From: Methylocapsa aurea
Lineage (GTDB): Bacteria > Pseudomonadota > Alphaproteobacteria > Rhizobiales > Beijerinckiaceae
Direction: 5' to 3'
Length of the DNA stretch: 64,000 bases
NCBI RefSeq assembly: GCF_000746085.1
Contig: NZ_JQKO01000009.1
Location: forward strand, 122,501 to 186,500
The notes beneath the pieces are model-generated. The model did not search any database. It was not told the origin of the DNA and saw nothing but the letters and a program-made list of their open reading frames with translations. This document shows, in pieces, positions 1 to 9,094 of this stretch; within the stretch, counting starts at the first letter, position 1; every line of letters begins with the position of its first letter. The position numbers and the translations under genes are program-made.

Positions 1-144
1 ATTTTCCTGGCCCTTGTCCCACCTCTGGCGAGCGCTGGCGGTTTCGACATCGGTTCGTTGCTCGGCCAGTTGCTCATCGGGGCCGCCAGCGGCGCCATCG
101 TGACGGCGCTCGTCAGCCTCCTGATGAATCCCATCGATTATTAG
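1..144 (+). CDS. Gly/Ala-rich small hydrophobic protein, C-terminal part
   Basis: An open frame enters from the left edge in frame 1 and ends at TAG 142-144, giving the last 47 residues of a protein. The visible part is hydrophobic and Gly/Ala/Leu rich. It aligns along its length with the C-terminal half of the complete small protein at 343-645: GGFDIGSLLGQ matches GGVDIAALAGQ and GAIVTALVSLL matches GAIVTVIVGLI. It is therefore a paralogue in tandem with that gene. The function is unknown and the start lies outside the window. Confidence 0.7.
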   Translation: MFLALVPPLASAGGFDIGSLLGQLLIGAASGAIVTALVSLLMNPIDY

Positions 145-342
145 AGCGCTTCGGTGCGAAGCAGGGACGGGTTCGTTCTAAGATCGGTTCCTTCAGAACC
201 GCCCCAAGCCACCGGCGTCGATTTGATCCCGGCGCGGCTGGACTAAGCGCAAAAAGCGGGGTTTCCTGGCCCTTGACCCAATGAAATTGGGGCCCTCGGG
301 TCAAAGACGTTCGATTTGTCGGGCCTCGCTGAGGAGACGAAT

Positions 343-645
343 ATGTCGGGAGCGATCATCAACCTCATCGTCCAGCTCGTCGCCGGCGCCGCGGGCGGCA
401 ATGCCGTCGGGGGCCTTTTGAAAAACATCGACCTCGGGCCTGTCGCAAAGACGATCAGCGGCGCGGTGGGCGGAGGCATTGGCGGAACAATCCTCCAAAG
501 TCTGATCCCCGCCCTGGCCGGCGCTGCCGGCGGCGGCGTCGATATTGCCGCCCTAGCTGGTCAAGCGGTGGGCGGCGGCGTCACCGGGGCGATCGTGACC
601 GTCATCGTCGGGCTGATCAAGAATGCGGTCCTGAAGCCGAAGTAA
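343..645 (+). CDS. small Gly/Ala-rich hydrophobic protein of unknown function
   Basis: A 100-residue protein. I chose ATG 343 because GAGGAG (331-336) sits about six bases upstream; the frame stays open a little further up from TTG 316 but without a comparable site. The protein is almost all Gly, Ala, Ile, Val and Leu, with repeated GAAGG and GGGIGG runs that could form two or three membrane-inserting helices, and a short basic tail (LKPK). It resembles small hydrophobic proteins I associate with Rhizobiales genomes, but no activity is known to me. The partial gene upstream is a paralogue, so this is a tandem duplication. Confidence 0.75.
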   Translation: MSGAIINLIVQLVAGAAGGNAVGGLLKNIDLGPVAKTISGAVGGGIGGTILQSLIPALAGAAGGGVDIAALAGQAVGGGVTGAIVTVIVGLIKNAVLKPK

Positions 646-743
646 GCCGGAGCCGGGCCATCCCGCGCAGGCAAGGGGCCCATCAACACTCCGCGCGGCG
701 GGACGGCCCTCGCGCGGGAAAACGGATTGGCCAAAGCGCGACA

Positions 744-1862
744 CTATTTGCCGGTCTTGATTCGGGTCCATTCGCGGGTGATCAATCTTTGCGTCGCCTG
801 ATCGTAACTCCTGGCGGTGAAGAGCCGGCTCATCGTGGCGGCGTCGGGATAGATCGATTTATTATCGAGAATGTCTTTGTTGATGAAAGGCTTCGAGGCG
901 AGAACCCCATTGGCGAAACTTGTCGCGTTGGTGTTGCGCGCGGCGATCTCCGGCCGCAGCAGGAAATCGATGAAGGCATAGGCTTCCTCGACATGCGGCG
1001 CATCCTTCAAAATCGCCAGATTGTCGAGCGACATCAAGGCCCCTTCCCGGGGGATGATATAGTTGATCTCGACGTCGTTTTGCGCCTCGCGCGCCCGGTT
1101 GCGGGCCTGGAAACTGTCTCCCGACCACCCCACCGCAAGGCAGATGTCGCCGCTGGCGAGCCCGTTGATATATTCAGAGGAATGAAACTTTGTCACCGAG
1201 CGGCGCAGAAGGCTCAGGAGATCGGCGGCGCGCCTCAAATCGCTTTGGCTCTTCGAATCCGGATTGAGCCGTAGATATTGCAAGGCGGTCGAAAACAGGT
1301 CTTCCGGACTGTCCAGCACGTAGACGCCGCAATCGGCGAATTTCTTCAAGAGTTCCGGCTTGAAGATAATGGACCAGGAATCAAGCGCCCCTTCGAGGGG
1401 CGCTAACGGCGCATCGCCGATTTTCTCCCTGGCCTTCTCGACATTATAGGCGATCCCGGTGGTGAACCACATATAGTTGACGGCATATTGATTGCCTGGA
1501 TCATAGACCGCCAGCCGCGCCATCACCTCCGGCCAGAGGGTGCGGCTATTGGGGAGCCGCGCCTTATCGAGCTTCTGGTAGAGCCCGGCGGCGATCTGCC
1601 TTTGCAAAAAGGGACCTGAAGGAACGACGACGTCATAGCCTGTCTTGCCGGCCAGGAGGCGCGTCTCGAGCATTTCATTCGAATCAAAGGTATCATAGAC
1701 GACCTTGATTCCGGTCTCCTTCGTAAAGTCATCGAGAACCTTGGGGTCGATATAATCGCTCCAATTATAGACGTTGACGACTTTGCCTTGCGCCAGGGCC
1801 GGAGAAGCAAAGCCGAATAAGCAAATCGCGGATGCCCAAAGCGTGATGCAAAAGACTCTCAT
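744..1862 (-). CDS. polyamine-type ABC transporter periplasmic binding protein (PotD/PotF family)
   Basis: A 372-residue secreted protein. Residues 1-24 form a signal peptide ending in SPALA. The mature start contains VVNVYNWSDYI, the hallmark of PotD/PotF spermidine/putrescine-binding proteins, followed by a region ending in YDVVVPSG that is conserved in the family. Length matches PotF (about 370). It should bind a polyamine or related cation in the periplasm and deliver it to an inner-membrane permease. No permease or ATPase gene flanks it, so it is an orphan binding protein here and its partner must be elsewhere. The ligand cannot be told from sequence alone. Confidence 0.88.
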   Translation of the reverse strand: MRVFCITLWASAICLFGFASPALAQGKVVNVYNWSDYIDPKVLDDFTKETGIKVVYDTFDSNEMLETRLLAGKTGYDVVVPSGPFLQRQIAAGLYQKLDKARLPNSRTLWPEVMARLAVYDPGNQYAVNYMWFTTGIAYNVEKAREKIGDAPLAPLEGALDSWSIIFKPELLKKFADCGVYVLDSPEDLFSTALQYLRLNPDSKSQSDLRRAADLLSLLRRSVTKFHSSEYINGLASGDICLAVGWSGDSFQARNRAREAQNDVEINYIIPREGALMSLDNLAILKDAPHVEEAYAFIDFLLRPEIAARNTNATSFANGVLASKPFINKDILDNKSIYPDAATMSRLFTARSYDQATQRLITREWTRIKTGK

Positions 1863-2321
1863 TCGGACCTGATTTGTCGGCGCGTTGCGGCGGATATTGC
1901 CTAGTGGATCGATTCCTATGGATGATTCCCATCCGTCGGATCAAATCGATCCACCAGCATTTTAATTTTGTGGGCCGACTTGATCCTGACGCTCGGAAGC
2001 CAAGCGTCAGGGTCGGACCACTAGAGCGTTTCCCGATCAGATGCGGTCATCCGATCGAAAAGGAATCGCTCAGCTCCAATGGAACATGCTCAAGCTTACG
2101 CAGCATAGCCGAACTTCCGGTTGGGGACAATTCGATGGAAGTTTCATCGCTGCGTCATGACGCCGGAGCTAATCATAATGGAAAAGCGCTCGCCGCTTTC
2201 CGGCAAAAAGTGATGCGGAAACAAACCAGGCGGGATTGATCGAGCCCATTGACGGCGCGCCAAAACCGCTCGATCAGTGCATCGGGACAATCGGATCGCA
2301 CCCAAGGGAAAAGAGCGAAAC
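1863..2321. other. 459-bp intergenic region with three hairpins and no gene
   Basis: The start of the minus-strand binding-protein gene and the start of the GlcG-like gene face away from each other across this stretch. The only structure I see is three consecutive inverted repeats at 1904-1954, 1982-2014 and 2024-2071. Open frames here are short and have no ribosome-binding site or family resemblance. Both promoters must lie in this interval, but I cannot place them convincingly. Confidence 0.6.
1904..2071. repeat. cluster of three consecutive palindromic elements
   Basis: Arm pairs are 1904-1914 with 1944-1954 (11 bp perfect, with an inner GGATG/CATCC stem), 1982-1993 with 2003-2014 (12 bp with one G-T pair), and an imperfect long hairpin 2024-2071 beginning GAGCG and ending CGCTC. 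The third has the same layout as elements at 3406-3452, 6541-6588 and 33128-33175: GAGCG, a GATCAGATG-like arm, a short loop, the complementary arm, then CGCTC. Confidence 0.7.
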
Positions 2322-2756
2322 ATGCATGTCACCGCAGCAAACGCCCAAATCGCCATCGAGGCCGCGCGTCAGAAGGCCGCCGAACTTGGAACGAAGATGT
2401 GCATCGCCGTCGTCGACTCGGGGGCGAACCTCAAAGCCTTTTACCGGATGGACGATGCGTGGGTCGGAAGCATCGACATCGCCATCAAGAAAGCCAAGAC
2501 AGCGGTGTTTTTCGGCATGCCTACCGGCCTCATCGGCAATCTGTCGCAGCCGGGCGGCCCCCTTTTTGGAATCGAACATTCCAATGAGGGGCTGATCACC
2601 TTTCCCGGCGGTCTGCCGATCGTCGACGAGGAAGGCGTCCTGGTCGGGGCCATCGGCGTCAGCGGCAGTTCGGTCGAGAACGATCACGCGGTGGCGCAGG
2701 CGGGCGTCGCCATCGTCGGCGTCAGCGATCTGCCGGAACATCCTTGGCGCACCTGA
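2322..2756 (+). CDS. GlcG/HbpS family (DUF336) protein
   Basis: A 144-residue protein starting at ATG 2322, with AAGGGAAAAG just upstream. It shows the family layout: an early helix ([13 protein letters not shown]), the strand [14 protein letters not shown], a central ITFPGGLPI segment and the glycine-rich [10 protein letters not shown] near the C-terminus. GlcG/HbpS proteins bind haem or small cofactors, and a related domain forms the C-terminal half of PduO cobalamin adenosyltransferases. Its 3' end overlaps cobP by 13 bp, so translation is likely coupled and a link with cobalamin is plausible. The exact ligand is not shown. Confidence 0.82.
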   Translation: MHVTAANAQIAIEAARQKAAELGTKMCIAVVDSGANLKAFYRMDDAWVGSIDIAIKKAKTAVFFGMPTGLIGNLSQPGGPLFGIEHSNEGLITFPGGLPIVDEEGVLVGAIGVSGSSVENDHAVAQAGVAIVGVSDLPEHPWRT

Positions 2757-3304
2757 ACCCCGATCATCCGATCCGCAGCCTTCTGGTGCTGGGCGGGGCG
2801 CGCTCGGGAAAGAGCCGCTATGCGCAAAGGCTCGCCGAAGCCTCCGGCCGGCTTCCGGTTTTGGTCGCGACCGCGCAGGCGCATGACGCCGAAATGGCGG
2901 CGCGCATCGCCCGCCACGCGGCCGGCCGCGACGCGCGCTGGACGCTCATAGAGGAGCCGATCGCGCTTGCCGAAACCTTGCGCCGCGAGGGTCGGGAAGA
3001 TCGCATCCTCGTGGTCGATTGCGCGACGCTCTGGCTCAGCAATCTGCTCTTGCGAGGGGACGATCTTTTTGGCGCGACGGATGAGCTGACGCAAATCGCG
3101 GCGCGGCTCGCCGGACCGGTAATCTTTGTCAGCAACGAGGTCGGCCAAGGGATCGTACCTGAAAACGCCGTGGCCCGCGGCTTCAGGGATGCGCAGGGAT
3201 GGCTGAATCAGGCATTGGCGGAGGCCTGCGAGGCCGCTGTGCTGGTCAGCGCGGGTCTTGCGATTTTGCTCAAACCGGCGACTGAGCCAAGGTTCACGCT
3301 CTGA
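2744..3304 (+). CDS. cobP: adenosylcobinamide kinase / adenosylcobinamide-phosphate guanylyltransferase
   Basis: A 186-residue protein, normal for CobU/CobP. The Walker A motif GGARSGKS lies near residues 17-24, and the family segments [12 protein letters not shown] and [14 protein letters not shown] follow. CobP phosphorylates adenosylcobinamide and then attaches GMP, giving AdoCbi-GDP for the nucleotide loop of cobalamin. TTG 2744 is the only reasonable start close to the Walker A region. It lies inside the 3' end of the GlcG-like gene, which indicates translational coupling. No other cob genes are adjacent. Confidence 0.92.
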   Translation: MAHLNPDHPIRSLLVLGGARSGKSRYAQRLAEASGRLPVLVATAQAHDAEMAARIARHAAGRDARWTLIEEPIALAETLRREGREDRILVVDCATLWLSNLLLRGDDLFGATDELTQIAARLAGPVIFVSNEVGQGIVPENAVARGFRDAQGWLNQALAEACEAAVLVSAGLAILLKPATEPRFTL

Positions 3305-3349
3305 CCCCTAGAGCAAATTCTAAAAACGGTTGGTCGACGTTTTCGGCCG

Positions 3350-3377
3350 TGAGACATCGGATATATCCGATGTCTCA
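3350..3377. repeat. perfect palindrome, GAGACATCGGATA type
   Basis: A 13-bp arm (3351-3363) is followed without a loop by its exact complement (3364-3376), with one more pair outside. The same sequence recurs at 6487-6512 and, with two arm mismatches, at 20361-20388. All copies are intergenic. Here and at 6.5 kb it is followed about 30 bp later by the GAGCG...CGCTC hairpin, so the two form a composite element. Confidence 0.8.
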
Positions 3378-3405
3378 TAAATACACGCCCCAATGCATTG
3401 AAATT

Positions 3406-3452
3406 GAGCGGTTCCTGTCGATCAGATGCGCCCATCTGGTCGGGAAGCGCTC
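3406..3452. repeat. GAGCG...CGCTC palindromic element
   Basis: An imperfect hairpin with GATCAGATG in the left arm, a loop of about four bases and CATCTGGTC in the right arm, bounded by GAGCG and GCGCTC. It lies in the 268-bp gap between cobP and cysD. It belongs to the same family as the elements at 2024, 6541 and 33128. Confidence 0.7.
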
Positions 3453-3572
3453 TTGCGGAGCCTTGCGGCATTCCGTCCGCGCGGCCTTGATCGCCCGGCG
3501 TTGCAAATGCCGAGGCGAAGGAATAATGACATTTTTAGCCGAGTGGAATTATGCGTAACACAGGATTTTAAT

Positions 3573-4481
3573 GTGAAACAAGGGGCCTCCCCTCATCTGC
3601 GCCGCCTCGAGGCGGAGGCGATCTTCATCATGCGCGAGGTTGTCGCCGAATTTGAGCGGCCGGTGATGCTCTATTCCATCGGCAAGGATTCGAGCGTGAT
3701 GCTGCATCTCGCGCAGAAGGCCTTTTTTCCATCGAAGCCGCCGTTTCCGCTGCTCCACGTAGACACGACCTGGAAATTCCGCGAGATGATCGCATTTCGC
3801 GATGAAGCCGCGCAGCGGGTCGGGATGGAGTTGCTGGTCCATGTCAATGAGGACGGCGTAAAGCGCGGCATTTCCCCCGTCGCCTCGGGATCGTCGGTGC
3901 ATACGCAGGTGATGAAGACCGAAGGGCTACGCCAGGCGCTCGACAAATGGCGTTTCGACGCGGCTTTCGGCGGCGCACGGCGCGACGAGGAAAAAAGCCG
4001 CGCCAAGGAGCGAATCTTTTCGCATCGCTCGGCGGCGCATGCCTGGGACCCGCGCAATCAGCGGCCTGAACTCTGGCGCCTCTTCAATACGAGAATCAAG
4101 CAAGGCGAATCGATGCGGGTTTTTCCGCTGTCCAATTGGACCGAACTCGACGTTTGGGATTACATCCTAGCCGAAGGCATCCCCGTCGTGCCGCTTTATC
4201 TCGCCAAGGAGCGCCCCGTCGTCGATCGCGGCGGCTCCCTCATCATGGTCGACGACGACCGTCTGCCCTTGGCCCCGGGCGAGGCTCCGCGCATGGAGAA
4301 AATCCGTTTCCGCACGCTCGGCTGCTATCCGCTGACCGGAGCGATGCGATCGGACGCTGAAACCCTTCCCGACATCATCGCGGAAATGCGCGCCTCGACC
4401 ATGTCGGAGCGGGAGGGCCGATTGATCGATCATGACGAATCCGGCTCGATGGAAAAGAAAAAGCGCGAGGGTTATTTCTGA
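3573..4481 (+). CDS. cysD: sulfate adenylyltransferase subunit 2
   Basis: The small, catalytic subunit of ATP sulfurylase, which adenylates sulfate to APS in assimilation. I take GTG 3573, with AGGA eight bases upstream, because it gives 302 residues, the usual CysD length; the frame is open further upstream without family sequence. The PP-loop motif [24 protein letters not shown] and [16 protein letters not shown] are all present. The TGA stop shares one base with the ATG of cysNC, so the two subunits are translationally coupled. A six-codon frame (MRNTGF, 3551-3571) immediately precedes the start. Confidence 0.95.
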   Translation: MKQGASPHLRRLEAEAIFIMREVVAEFERPVMLYSIGKDSSVMLHLAQKAFFPSKPPFPLLHVDTTWKFREMIAFRDEAAQRVGMELLVHVNEDGVKRGISPVASGSSVHTQVMKTEGLRQALDKWRFDAAFGGARRDEEKSRAKERIFSHRSAAHAWDPRNQRPELWRLFNTRIKQGESMRVFPLSNWTELDVWDYILAEGIPVVPLYLAKERPVVDRGGSLIMVDDDRLPLAPGEAPRMEKIRFRTLGCYPLTGAMRSDAETLPDIIAEMRASTMSEREGRLIDHDESGSMEKKKREGYF

Positions 4482-6409
4482 TGCTCGAGGCCGCGCACGC
4501 TCAACCAACGGCCGCGCCGGAAACGCCCGCCGCCGCGCTCCCAACCCTGCGGCTACTCACCTGCGGCTCGGTCGACGACGGCAAATCGACGCTGATCGGG
4601 CGCCTGCTCTTCGAACAAAGCCTTATTCTCGACGATCAGCTCGCCGCGCTGGAGCGCGATTCCCGCCGGCATGGGACCGATGGCGATAATATCGACTTCG
4701 CCCTGCTCGTCGATGGCCTCGAGGCCGAGCGCGAACAAGGCATCACAATCGATGTCGCCTATCGCTATGTCTCGACCCCGCGCCGCTCCTTCATCATCGC
4801 CGATACGCCCGGCCATGAACAATATACGCGCAACATGGCGACCGCCGCCTCCTGCGCCGATCTCGCTATCCTGCTGGTCGATGCGCGCAAGGGCCTTCTG
4901 ACCCAGACCTGCCGCCATGCCGCGATCGTGTCGCTGACCGGCATCAAACATGTCGTCCTCGCCGTCAACAAAATCGATCTGACCGGGTTCGACCAAGCCG
5001 GCTTCGACAGAATCGTCGCCGAGTTCAAAGCCTTCGCCGCCCCGCTCGGCTTCAAGACGATTACGGCGATCCCGATTTCCGCCCGCCATGGCGACAATGT
5101 CTCGCAAAAAAGCGCCAATACGCCCTGGCATCATGGCCCCGCCCTGCTCGCCCATCTCGAGACCATCGACGTGGAAGAAGATCACAGCGGCCGGCCGTTT
5201 CGCCTCGCCGTCCAATGGGTCAATCGCCCGCATCTCGATTTTCGCGGGCTTGCAGGCACGATCGCGAGCGGATCGATCCGGCCCGGCGACGAGATCGTCG
5301 TCGCGGGCTCGGGCCGCGCCTCGCGGGTCGATCGCATCGTCACCGCCGATGGCGATCTGGCGTGCGCCGCGGTGGGCGAAGCCGTCACCCTCACCCTCGT
5401 CGATGAACTCGATGTCGCCCGCGGCGACGTGCTATGCGACCCCAAAAGCCGGCCCGAGGTGTCCGACCAATTCGCCGCCCATCTGATCTGGATGAGCGAC
5501 GACAAGCTTTTGCCGGGCCGCTCCTATTTGATGAAAGCGGGCGCCCGAACCGTTCCCGTCACCATTACCGAACTCAAGCATCGCCTCGACGTGAACACGC
5601 TTGGCGAACTGGCGGCGCGAACCTTGAGCCTGAACGAAGTCGGCTTTTGCAATCTTGCGACGACGACCCCGATCGCTTTCGACCCTTATAAGGACAATCA
5701 CGAGACCGGCGCGTTCATTCTGATCGATCGCGCGACCAATGCGACGGCGGCGGCGGGCCTTATCTCCTTCGGGCTGCGCCGCGCGACCAATATCCATCGC
5801 CAGGGGCTGAATGTCGCCAAGATCGACCGGGCGCGGCTCAAGCATCAAAAGCCCGCCGCGCTCTGGTTCACCGGCCTTTCCGGTTCGGGCAAATCGACCA
5901 TCGCCAATCTCGTCGAATCCCGGCTTTACGCGCATGGCGTTCACACCGTCCTGCTCGATGGCGACAATGTCCGGCATGGGCTTAATAAAGACCTTGGCTT
6001 CACCGAGGTTGATCGGGTCGAGAACATCCGCCGCGTTGGCGAGGTCACGAAACTCATGACCGAGGCCGGCCTCATCGTTCTGTGCTCCTTCATCTCGCCG
6101 TTCCGAGCCGAGCGGCGCTTGGTGCGGGAACTTCTCGACAAGGATGAATTCATCGAGATATTCGTCGACACGCCGATCGCCGACTGCATCGCGCGCGATC
6201 CAAAGGGGCTCTATAAGAAAGCGATCGCCGGCGAGATCAAGAATTTCACCGGAATCGATCAGAGCTACGAACCGCCCGAAGCGCCCGAACTCATCGTCGC
6301 CCGCGACGGCCAGAGCGCCGAACAGGCCGCCGCCAAAATCGTCGCAACGCTGATAGAGCGCGGATTCATCGACCGCATCGACGATCTTGGCGACGACTGG
6401 TCGATTTAA
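4481..6409 (+). CDS. cysNC: bifunctional sulfate adenylyltransferase subunit 1 / adenylylsulfate kinase
   Basis: A 642-residue fusion. The N-terminal GTPase part has the P-loop GSVDDGKST at residues 29-37, then DTPGHEQY and NKIDL; it drives the CysD reaction by GTP hydrolysis. From about residue 450 comes an APS kinase domain with its own Walker A (GLSGSGKS) and the conserved [10 protein letters not shown], which phosphorylates APS to PAPS. The CysN-CysC fusion is common in Rhizobiales (NodQ type). It overlaps cysD by one base. No cysH or cysI lies nearby. Both active sites look intact. Confidence 0.96.
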   Translation: MLEAAHAQPTAAPETPAAALPTLRLLTCGSVDDGKSTLIGRLLFEQSLILDDQLAALERDSRRHGTDGDNIDFALLVDGLEAEREQGITIDVAYRYVSTPRRSFIIADTPGHEQYTRNMATAASCADLAILLVDARKGLLTQTCRHAAIVSLTGIKHVVLAVNKIDLTGFDQAGFDRIVAEFKAFAAPLGFKTITAIPISARHGDNVSQKSANTPWHHGPALLAHLETIDVEEDHSGRPFRLAVQWVNRPHLDFRGLAGTIASGSIRPGDEIVVAGSGRASRVDRIVTADGDLACAAVGEAVTLTLVDELDVARGDVLCDPKSRPEVSDQFAAHLIWMSDDKLLPGRSYLMKAGARTVPVTITELKHRLDVNTLGELAARTLSLNEVGFCNLATTTPIAFDPYKDNHETGAFILIDRATNATAAAGLISFGLRRATNIHRQGLNVAKIDRARLKHQKPAALWFTGLSGSGKSTIANLVESRLYAHGVHTVLLDGDNVRHGLNKDLGFTEVDRVENIRRVGEVTKLMTEAGLIVLCSFISPFRAERRLVRELLDKDEFIEIFVDTPIADCIARDPKGLYKKAIAGEIKNFTGIDQSYEPPEAPELIVARDGQSAEQAAAKIVATLIERGFIDRIDDLGDDWSI

Positions 6410-6486
6410 GTGTGACCGCCGCCTCGCTCGACCGCGCGTCGAGAAACCTGCGTTCCGAAAAAGCGGCTCGGCCTTTTTTCGATATT

Positions 6487-6512
6487 GAGACATCGGATAT
6501 ATCCGATGTCTC
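6487..6512. repeat. perfect palindrome, GAGACATCGGATA type (second copy)
   Basis: A 26-bp perfect palindrome identical to 3351-3376, followed by TCATAAGAACATGC and then the GAGCG hairpin at 6541. It lies between the convergent 3' ends of cysNC and the secreted-protein gene. Confidence 0.8.
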
Positions 6513-6540
6513 ATAAGAACATGCGCCAACTCTTGGATCT

Positions 6541-6588
6541 GAGCGATTCCCTTTCAATCAGATGATTCCATCTGAGCGGGAAGCGCTT
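6541..6588. repeat. GAGCG...CGCT palindromic element
   Basis: An imperfect hairpin with ATCAGATG and CATCTGAGC-type arms. It is the second half of the composite element also seen at 3.35-3.45 kb. The right arm runs into the 3' end of the minus-strand gene ending at 6554. Confidence 0.65.
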
Positions 6589-8506
6589 TTGCACCATCCT
6601 CGCGCGCCGCGATCTCATCGAACCGCAGAGGCGTATAGTAGCCGCGCAGCTTCAGGATGGCTCGGCCCTGAAACGCCTCTGGAATTTGAAATTCTCGGGA
6701 CCGTCCCGGACGAATTGCAAGGTTCGAGGCGACGACGCGCTCTTCCCCGGATTGCGCATCCCGCAATGCGACCGTTTCGATGAACGTCACTTCGGGCTCT
6801 TGTTCGCTGATAAAAAACGAGCGCGCCTCGGGTGGGAGCGGGATTTCTTCGATCCTTCCGAGCTCTTTGCGCGAGGCTCCGACAAGGACGCGCTTGACCC
6901 GGCTCGGATCGCCCACCCCGTCTGAAACATAAAGGAAGGGGCAAGAGCCAATTCCAGTCTGCCCGAGAAACGCGACGGCGGCGGCCGGCGCGCTCCGCAC
7001 GATCACGCTATTTCCCTTAATTGTAATCGCCTTCAATTCATATGCAGGACCAAAAACATAAGTGCGATTGATCTTGCGCGTTTCGGGCGGCCGAAAGGAG
7101 GCGACGGATTTAGAGAAAATCGTCCGTACGGGATTTTTGGCGAGGCCATCGGCGTTTTCAGCCGCGCCGACGCTGTCTCGTCCCGTAAATTTTATCAACG
7201 GCAATGCAGCGTTCGCAATCCTCTTGTGGAGGGCGTTCGCTGTGTTCGAATCGAACAAGCTTACAATAGGAAGATCGGCATCTTCCAGATCGTATCGCAA
7301 CTCAATTCGCAAAGGGATGACAGCCATTTCGCCCTTCTTGACCGTGATGACGCCTGAGGGCGAACTTTGCGGCTCGGCGCCTTGCCGCAAGAGCCTGAGC
7401 TGCTCGGCCGTGTCCGCCAGATAGCTAATTTTTTCGATCTGCAAATCCTTGTGGCGAGGTTCAATGACAGCAACCAAGGTAAACAGGCGTCTTGGTAACG
7501 CGTAAAAACCAAAATTATATGTCTCCTCGTCTCCACATCCGCCTTGAACCGCATTTCCGAAGCTTAAAAGAAAATCATCTGGCCAATTTTTATCGCCAAA
7601 ATACAACATCGCATCGATTGATTTGTTCTGAACTAGAGATGAGTTATAGTTACTCTCATCTGCGCCTAAAATTGCATTTAGCACATCTTGATGCCGGAAC
7701 TCTCTTTTGGCCAGAGTAGTTTCAAGTTCAGCCATCGAGTCCCAGTAATTCATCAAACTGGAAGCCGGGACGGGAGCATGAAGGAGCACACATGAAATTA
7801 CGGCGTTCTGAAAGTCCTGGCTGGCCTGCGGCTTTTTCAAATCGTCGGAAAGAGCGGGTTTCGCGTAAGTCAGCTTGTAGTCGCTCGGCCAATCCTGCGT
7901 CTTGAAGACCGCGCGAAGGGAAGGCACGTCGGGCCAAATGATCTTTTCCTCGCCGGCATAGATCCGCAGTTTCTTCAAGGCGGCGAGAGGGGCTTGTTGA
8001 AGGCCGCTTCCGGCTATGTCGCCCTCGCCGCCCTTGCCCATGATCTTGTAATGAACGTCCGACCGAAGCGACTCGGTTGCCGAATTGGCCGGGAGACCAA
8101 ATTGAATCACGATCTCCTGAACCTTCTGAAACACCGGATTCCGGACAATGACGGGACTTGCGCTCAGGAGCCGAGCTAACGCGGGATCAAAGCGTCCCGC
8201 GACCACAAAAGACGACGTCGTCGCGTCGAGCCAGAGATAGCGCAGCAGGAAACTATCTTCTGGCTTTTCCGGCATGCAATCGATCTCGTTGATGATCGTC
8301 GCCTGGTCCGTGGCCGTGACATTTTGCTGGACGACATTGCAGGAACCCAGCACGACCGCGCTCGCGTCGTTGGACTCTTCCTTTGCCGCTCCTTGCCCGA
8401 AAGCCCATGGCGGACACGCCAGAACAATAGCAAAGAAAATCAGGGCGGACGCAAGCTTACGCCAATGAACCCAATGCATAGCTTTGACGGATCCTGTCAT
8501 CGGCAT
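6554..8506 (-). CDS. large secreted protein of unknown function
   Basis: A 650-residue protein I do not recognise. A signal peptide of about 37 residues (hydrophobic core ASALIFFAIVLA, then WAFGQG) points to export. Just after it is a segment with SCNVVQQNV, flanked by two cysteines about 22 residues apart that could form a disulfide. The remainder is globular with many short beta-like stretches, scattered cysteines and no further membrane helix. Start choice is uncertain: ATG 8506 has no good ribosome-binding site, and an internal ATG ten codons in follows an AGGA. It lies 21 bp downstream of the two-helix protein gene, probably co-transcribed and divergent from the pentapeptide genes. Confidence 0.7.
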   Translation of the reverse strand: MPMTGSVKAMHWVHWRKLASALIFFAIVLACPPWAFGQGAAKEESNDASAVVLGSCNVVQQNVTATDQATIINEIDCMPEKPEDSFLLRYLWLDATTSSFVVAGRFDPALARLLSASPVIVRNPVFQKVQEIVIQFGLPANSATESLRSDVHYKIMGKGGEGDIAGSGLQQAPLAALKKLRIYAGEEKIIWPDVPSLRAVFKTQDWPSDYKLTYAKPALSDDLKKPQASQDFQNAVISCVLLHAPVPASSLMNYWDSMAELETTLAKREFRHQDVLNAILGADESNYNSSLVQNKSIDAMLYFGDKNWPDDFLLSFGNAVQGGCGDEETYNFGFYALPRRLFTLVAVIEPRHKDLQIEKISYLADTAEQLRLLRQGAEPQSSPSGVITVKKGEMAVIPLRIELRYDLEDADLPIVSLFDSNTANALHKRIANAALPLIKFTGRDSVGAAENADGLAKNPVRTIFSKSVASFRPPETRKINRTYVFGPAYELKAITIKGNSVIVRSAPAAAVAFLGQTGIGSCPFLYVSDGVGDPSRVKRVLVGASRKELGRIEEIPLPPEARSFFISEQEPEVTFIETVALRDAQSGEERVVASNLAIRPGRSREFQIPEAFQGRAILKLRGYYTPLRFDEIAAREDGAKALPAQMESSD

Positions 8507-8527
8507 GCTCTATATTTCTTACAAAAT

Positions 8528-8800
8528 TCATTTACTTTGAACGTTTTGCTGAATTGTATTCCCAGATCCCCCAACAATGGCCAATAGACCGTCCTTGCCG
8601 GAGAACAGCGCGGTCATGGCCAGCGACCAGACAAGAAACGCGATCACAAGAATGATGACAAAGGTCTGAGCGGAGCCGAGTCTGGCGAAAATTCCCAGCG
8701 ACATGAGTTGCCGATAGAGCAGATAGAAAACCCCAATCACCAAGGCGGTGACGCCGCCCGCCTTCAGCAAGGGTTCAAGAATAGCCTCGGCAGCTCCCAT
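8528..8800 (-). CDS. small two-helix membrane protein of unknown function
   Basis: A 90-residue protein. I use ATG 8800 (MGAAEAIL) because GAAGGAAG precedes it at proper spacing. Two hydrophobic helices (about residues 15-32 and 46-66) flank a short amphipathic stretch, YRQLMSLGIFARLGSAQT. The C-terminal tail SGNTIQQNVQSK echoes the N-terminal VVQQNV motif of the secreted protein encoded next to it. Small two-helix modules with a similar IF..L...QT connector are ones I associate with multi-domain signalling or effector proteins, but that comparison is from memory. It is the first gene of the minus-strand pair, divergent from the pentapeptide genes. Confidence 0.65.
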   Translation of the reverse strand: MGAAEAILEPLLKAGGVTALVIGVFYLLYRQLMSLGIFARLGSAQTFVIILVIAFLVWSLAMTALFSGKDGLLAIVGGSGNTIQQNVQSK

Positions 8801-9094
8801 TTGCGGCTTCCTTCGCTGCAAGACTTCGCCACGCCGATAGAAAAGAGCAGGATGGCGATCAAGATAGCCTTCGTCAATCTTACGCGGACGCACCTGCCTC
8901 GGCAAAAGTGCGCGGCACAAATCGGCGCGCCGGATCCAAGGCGGTCGCGGCGACCGCGTCGAAGTCCTAACGACAACCGGGATCGCCCCGCGCCGTTGTC
9001 TCGCAGAGCGAGCGACGCCGAGAGGCCATTGCCAGCGGCCCCTCCCCTCCGCTCGCGGCCTGTGCCAGAATGGCCGTGGGGGGGAATCAAAGCA

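Noticed and set aside
8708-9094. N-terminal extension of pentapeptide copy 1 (open from 8708)
   Set aside because: The extension is Arg/Pro-rich with no counterpart in copy 2, which also starts MSK; ATG 9095 is the consistent start.
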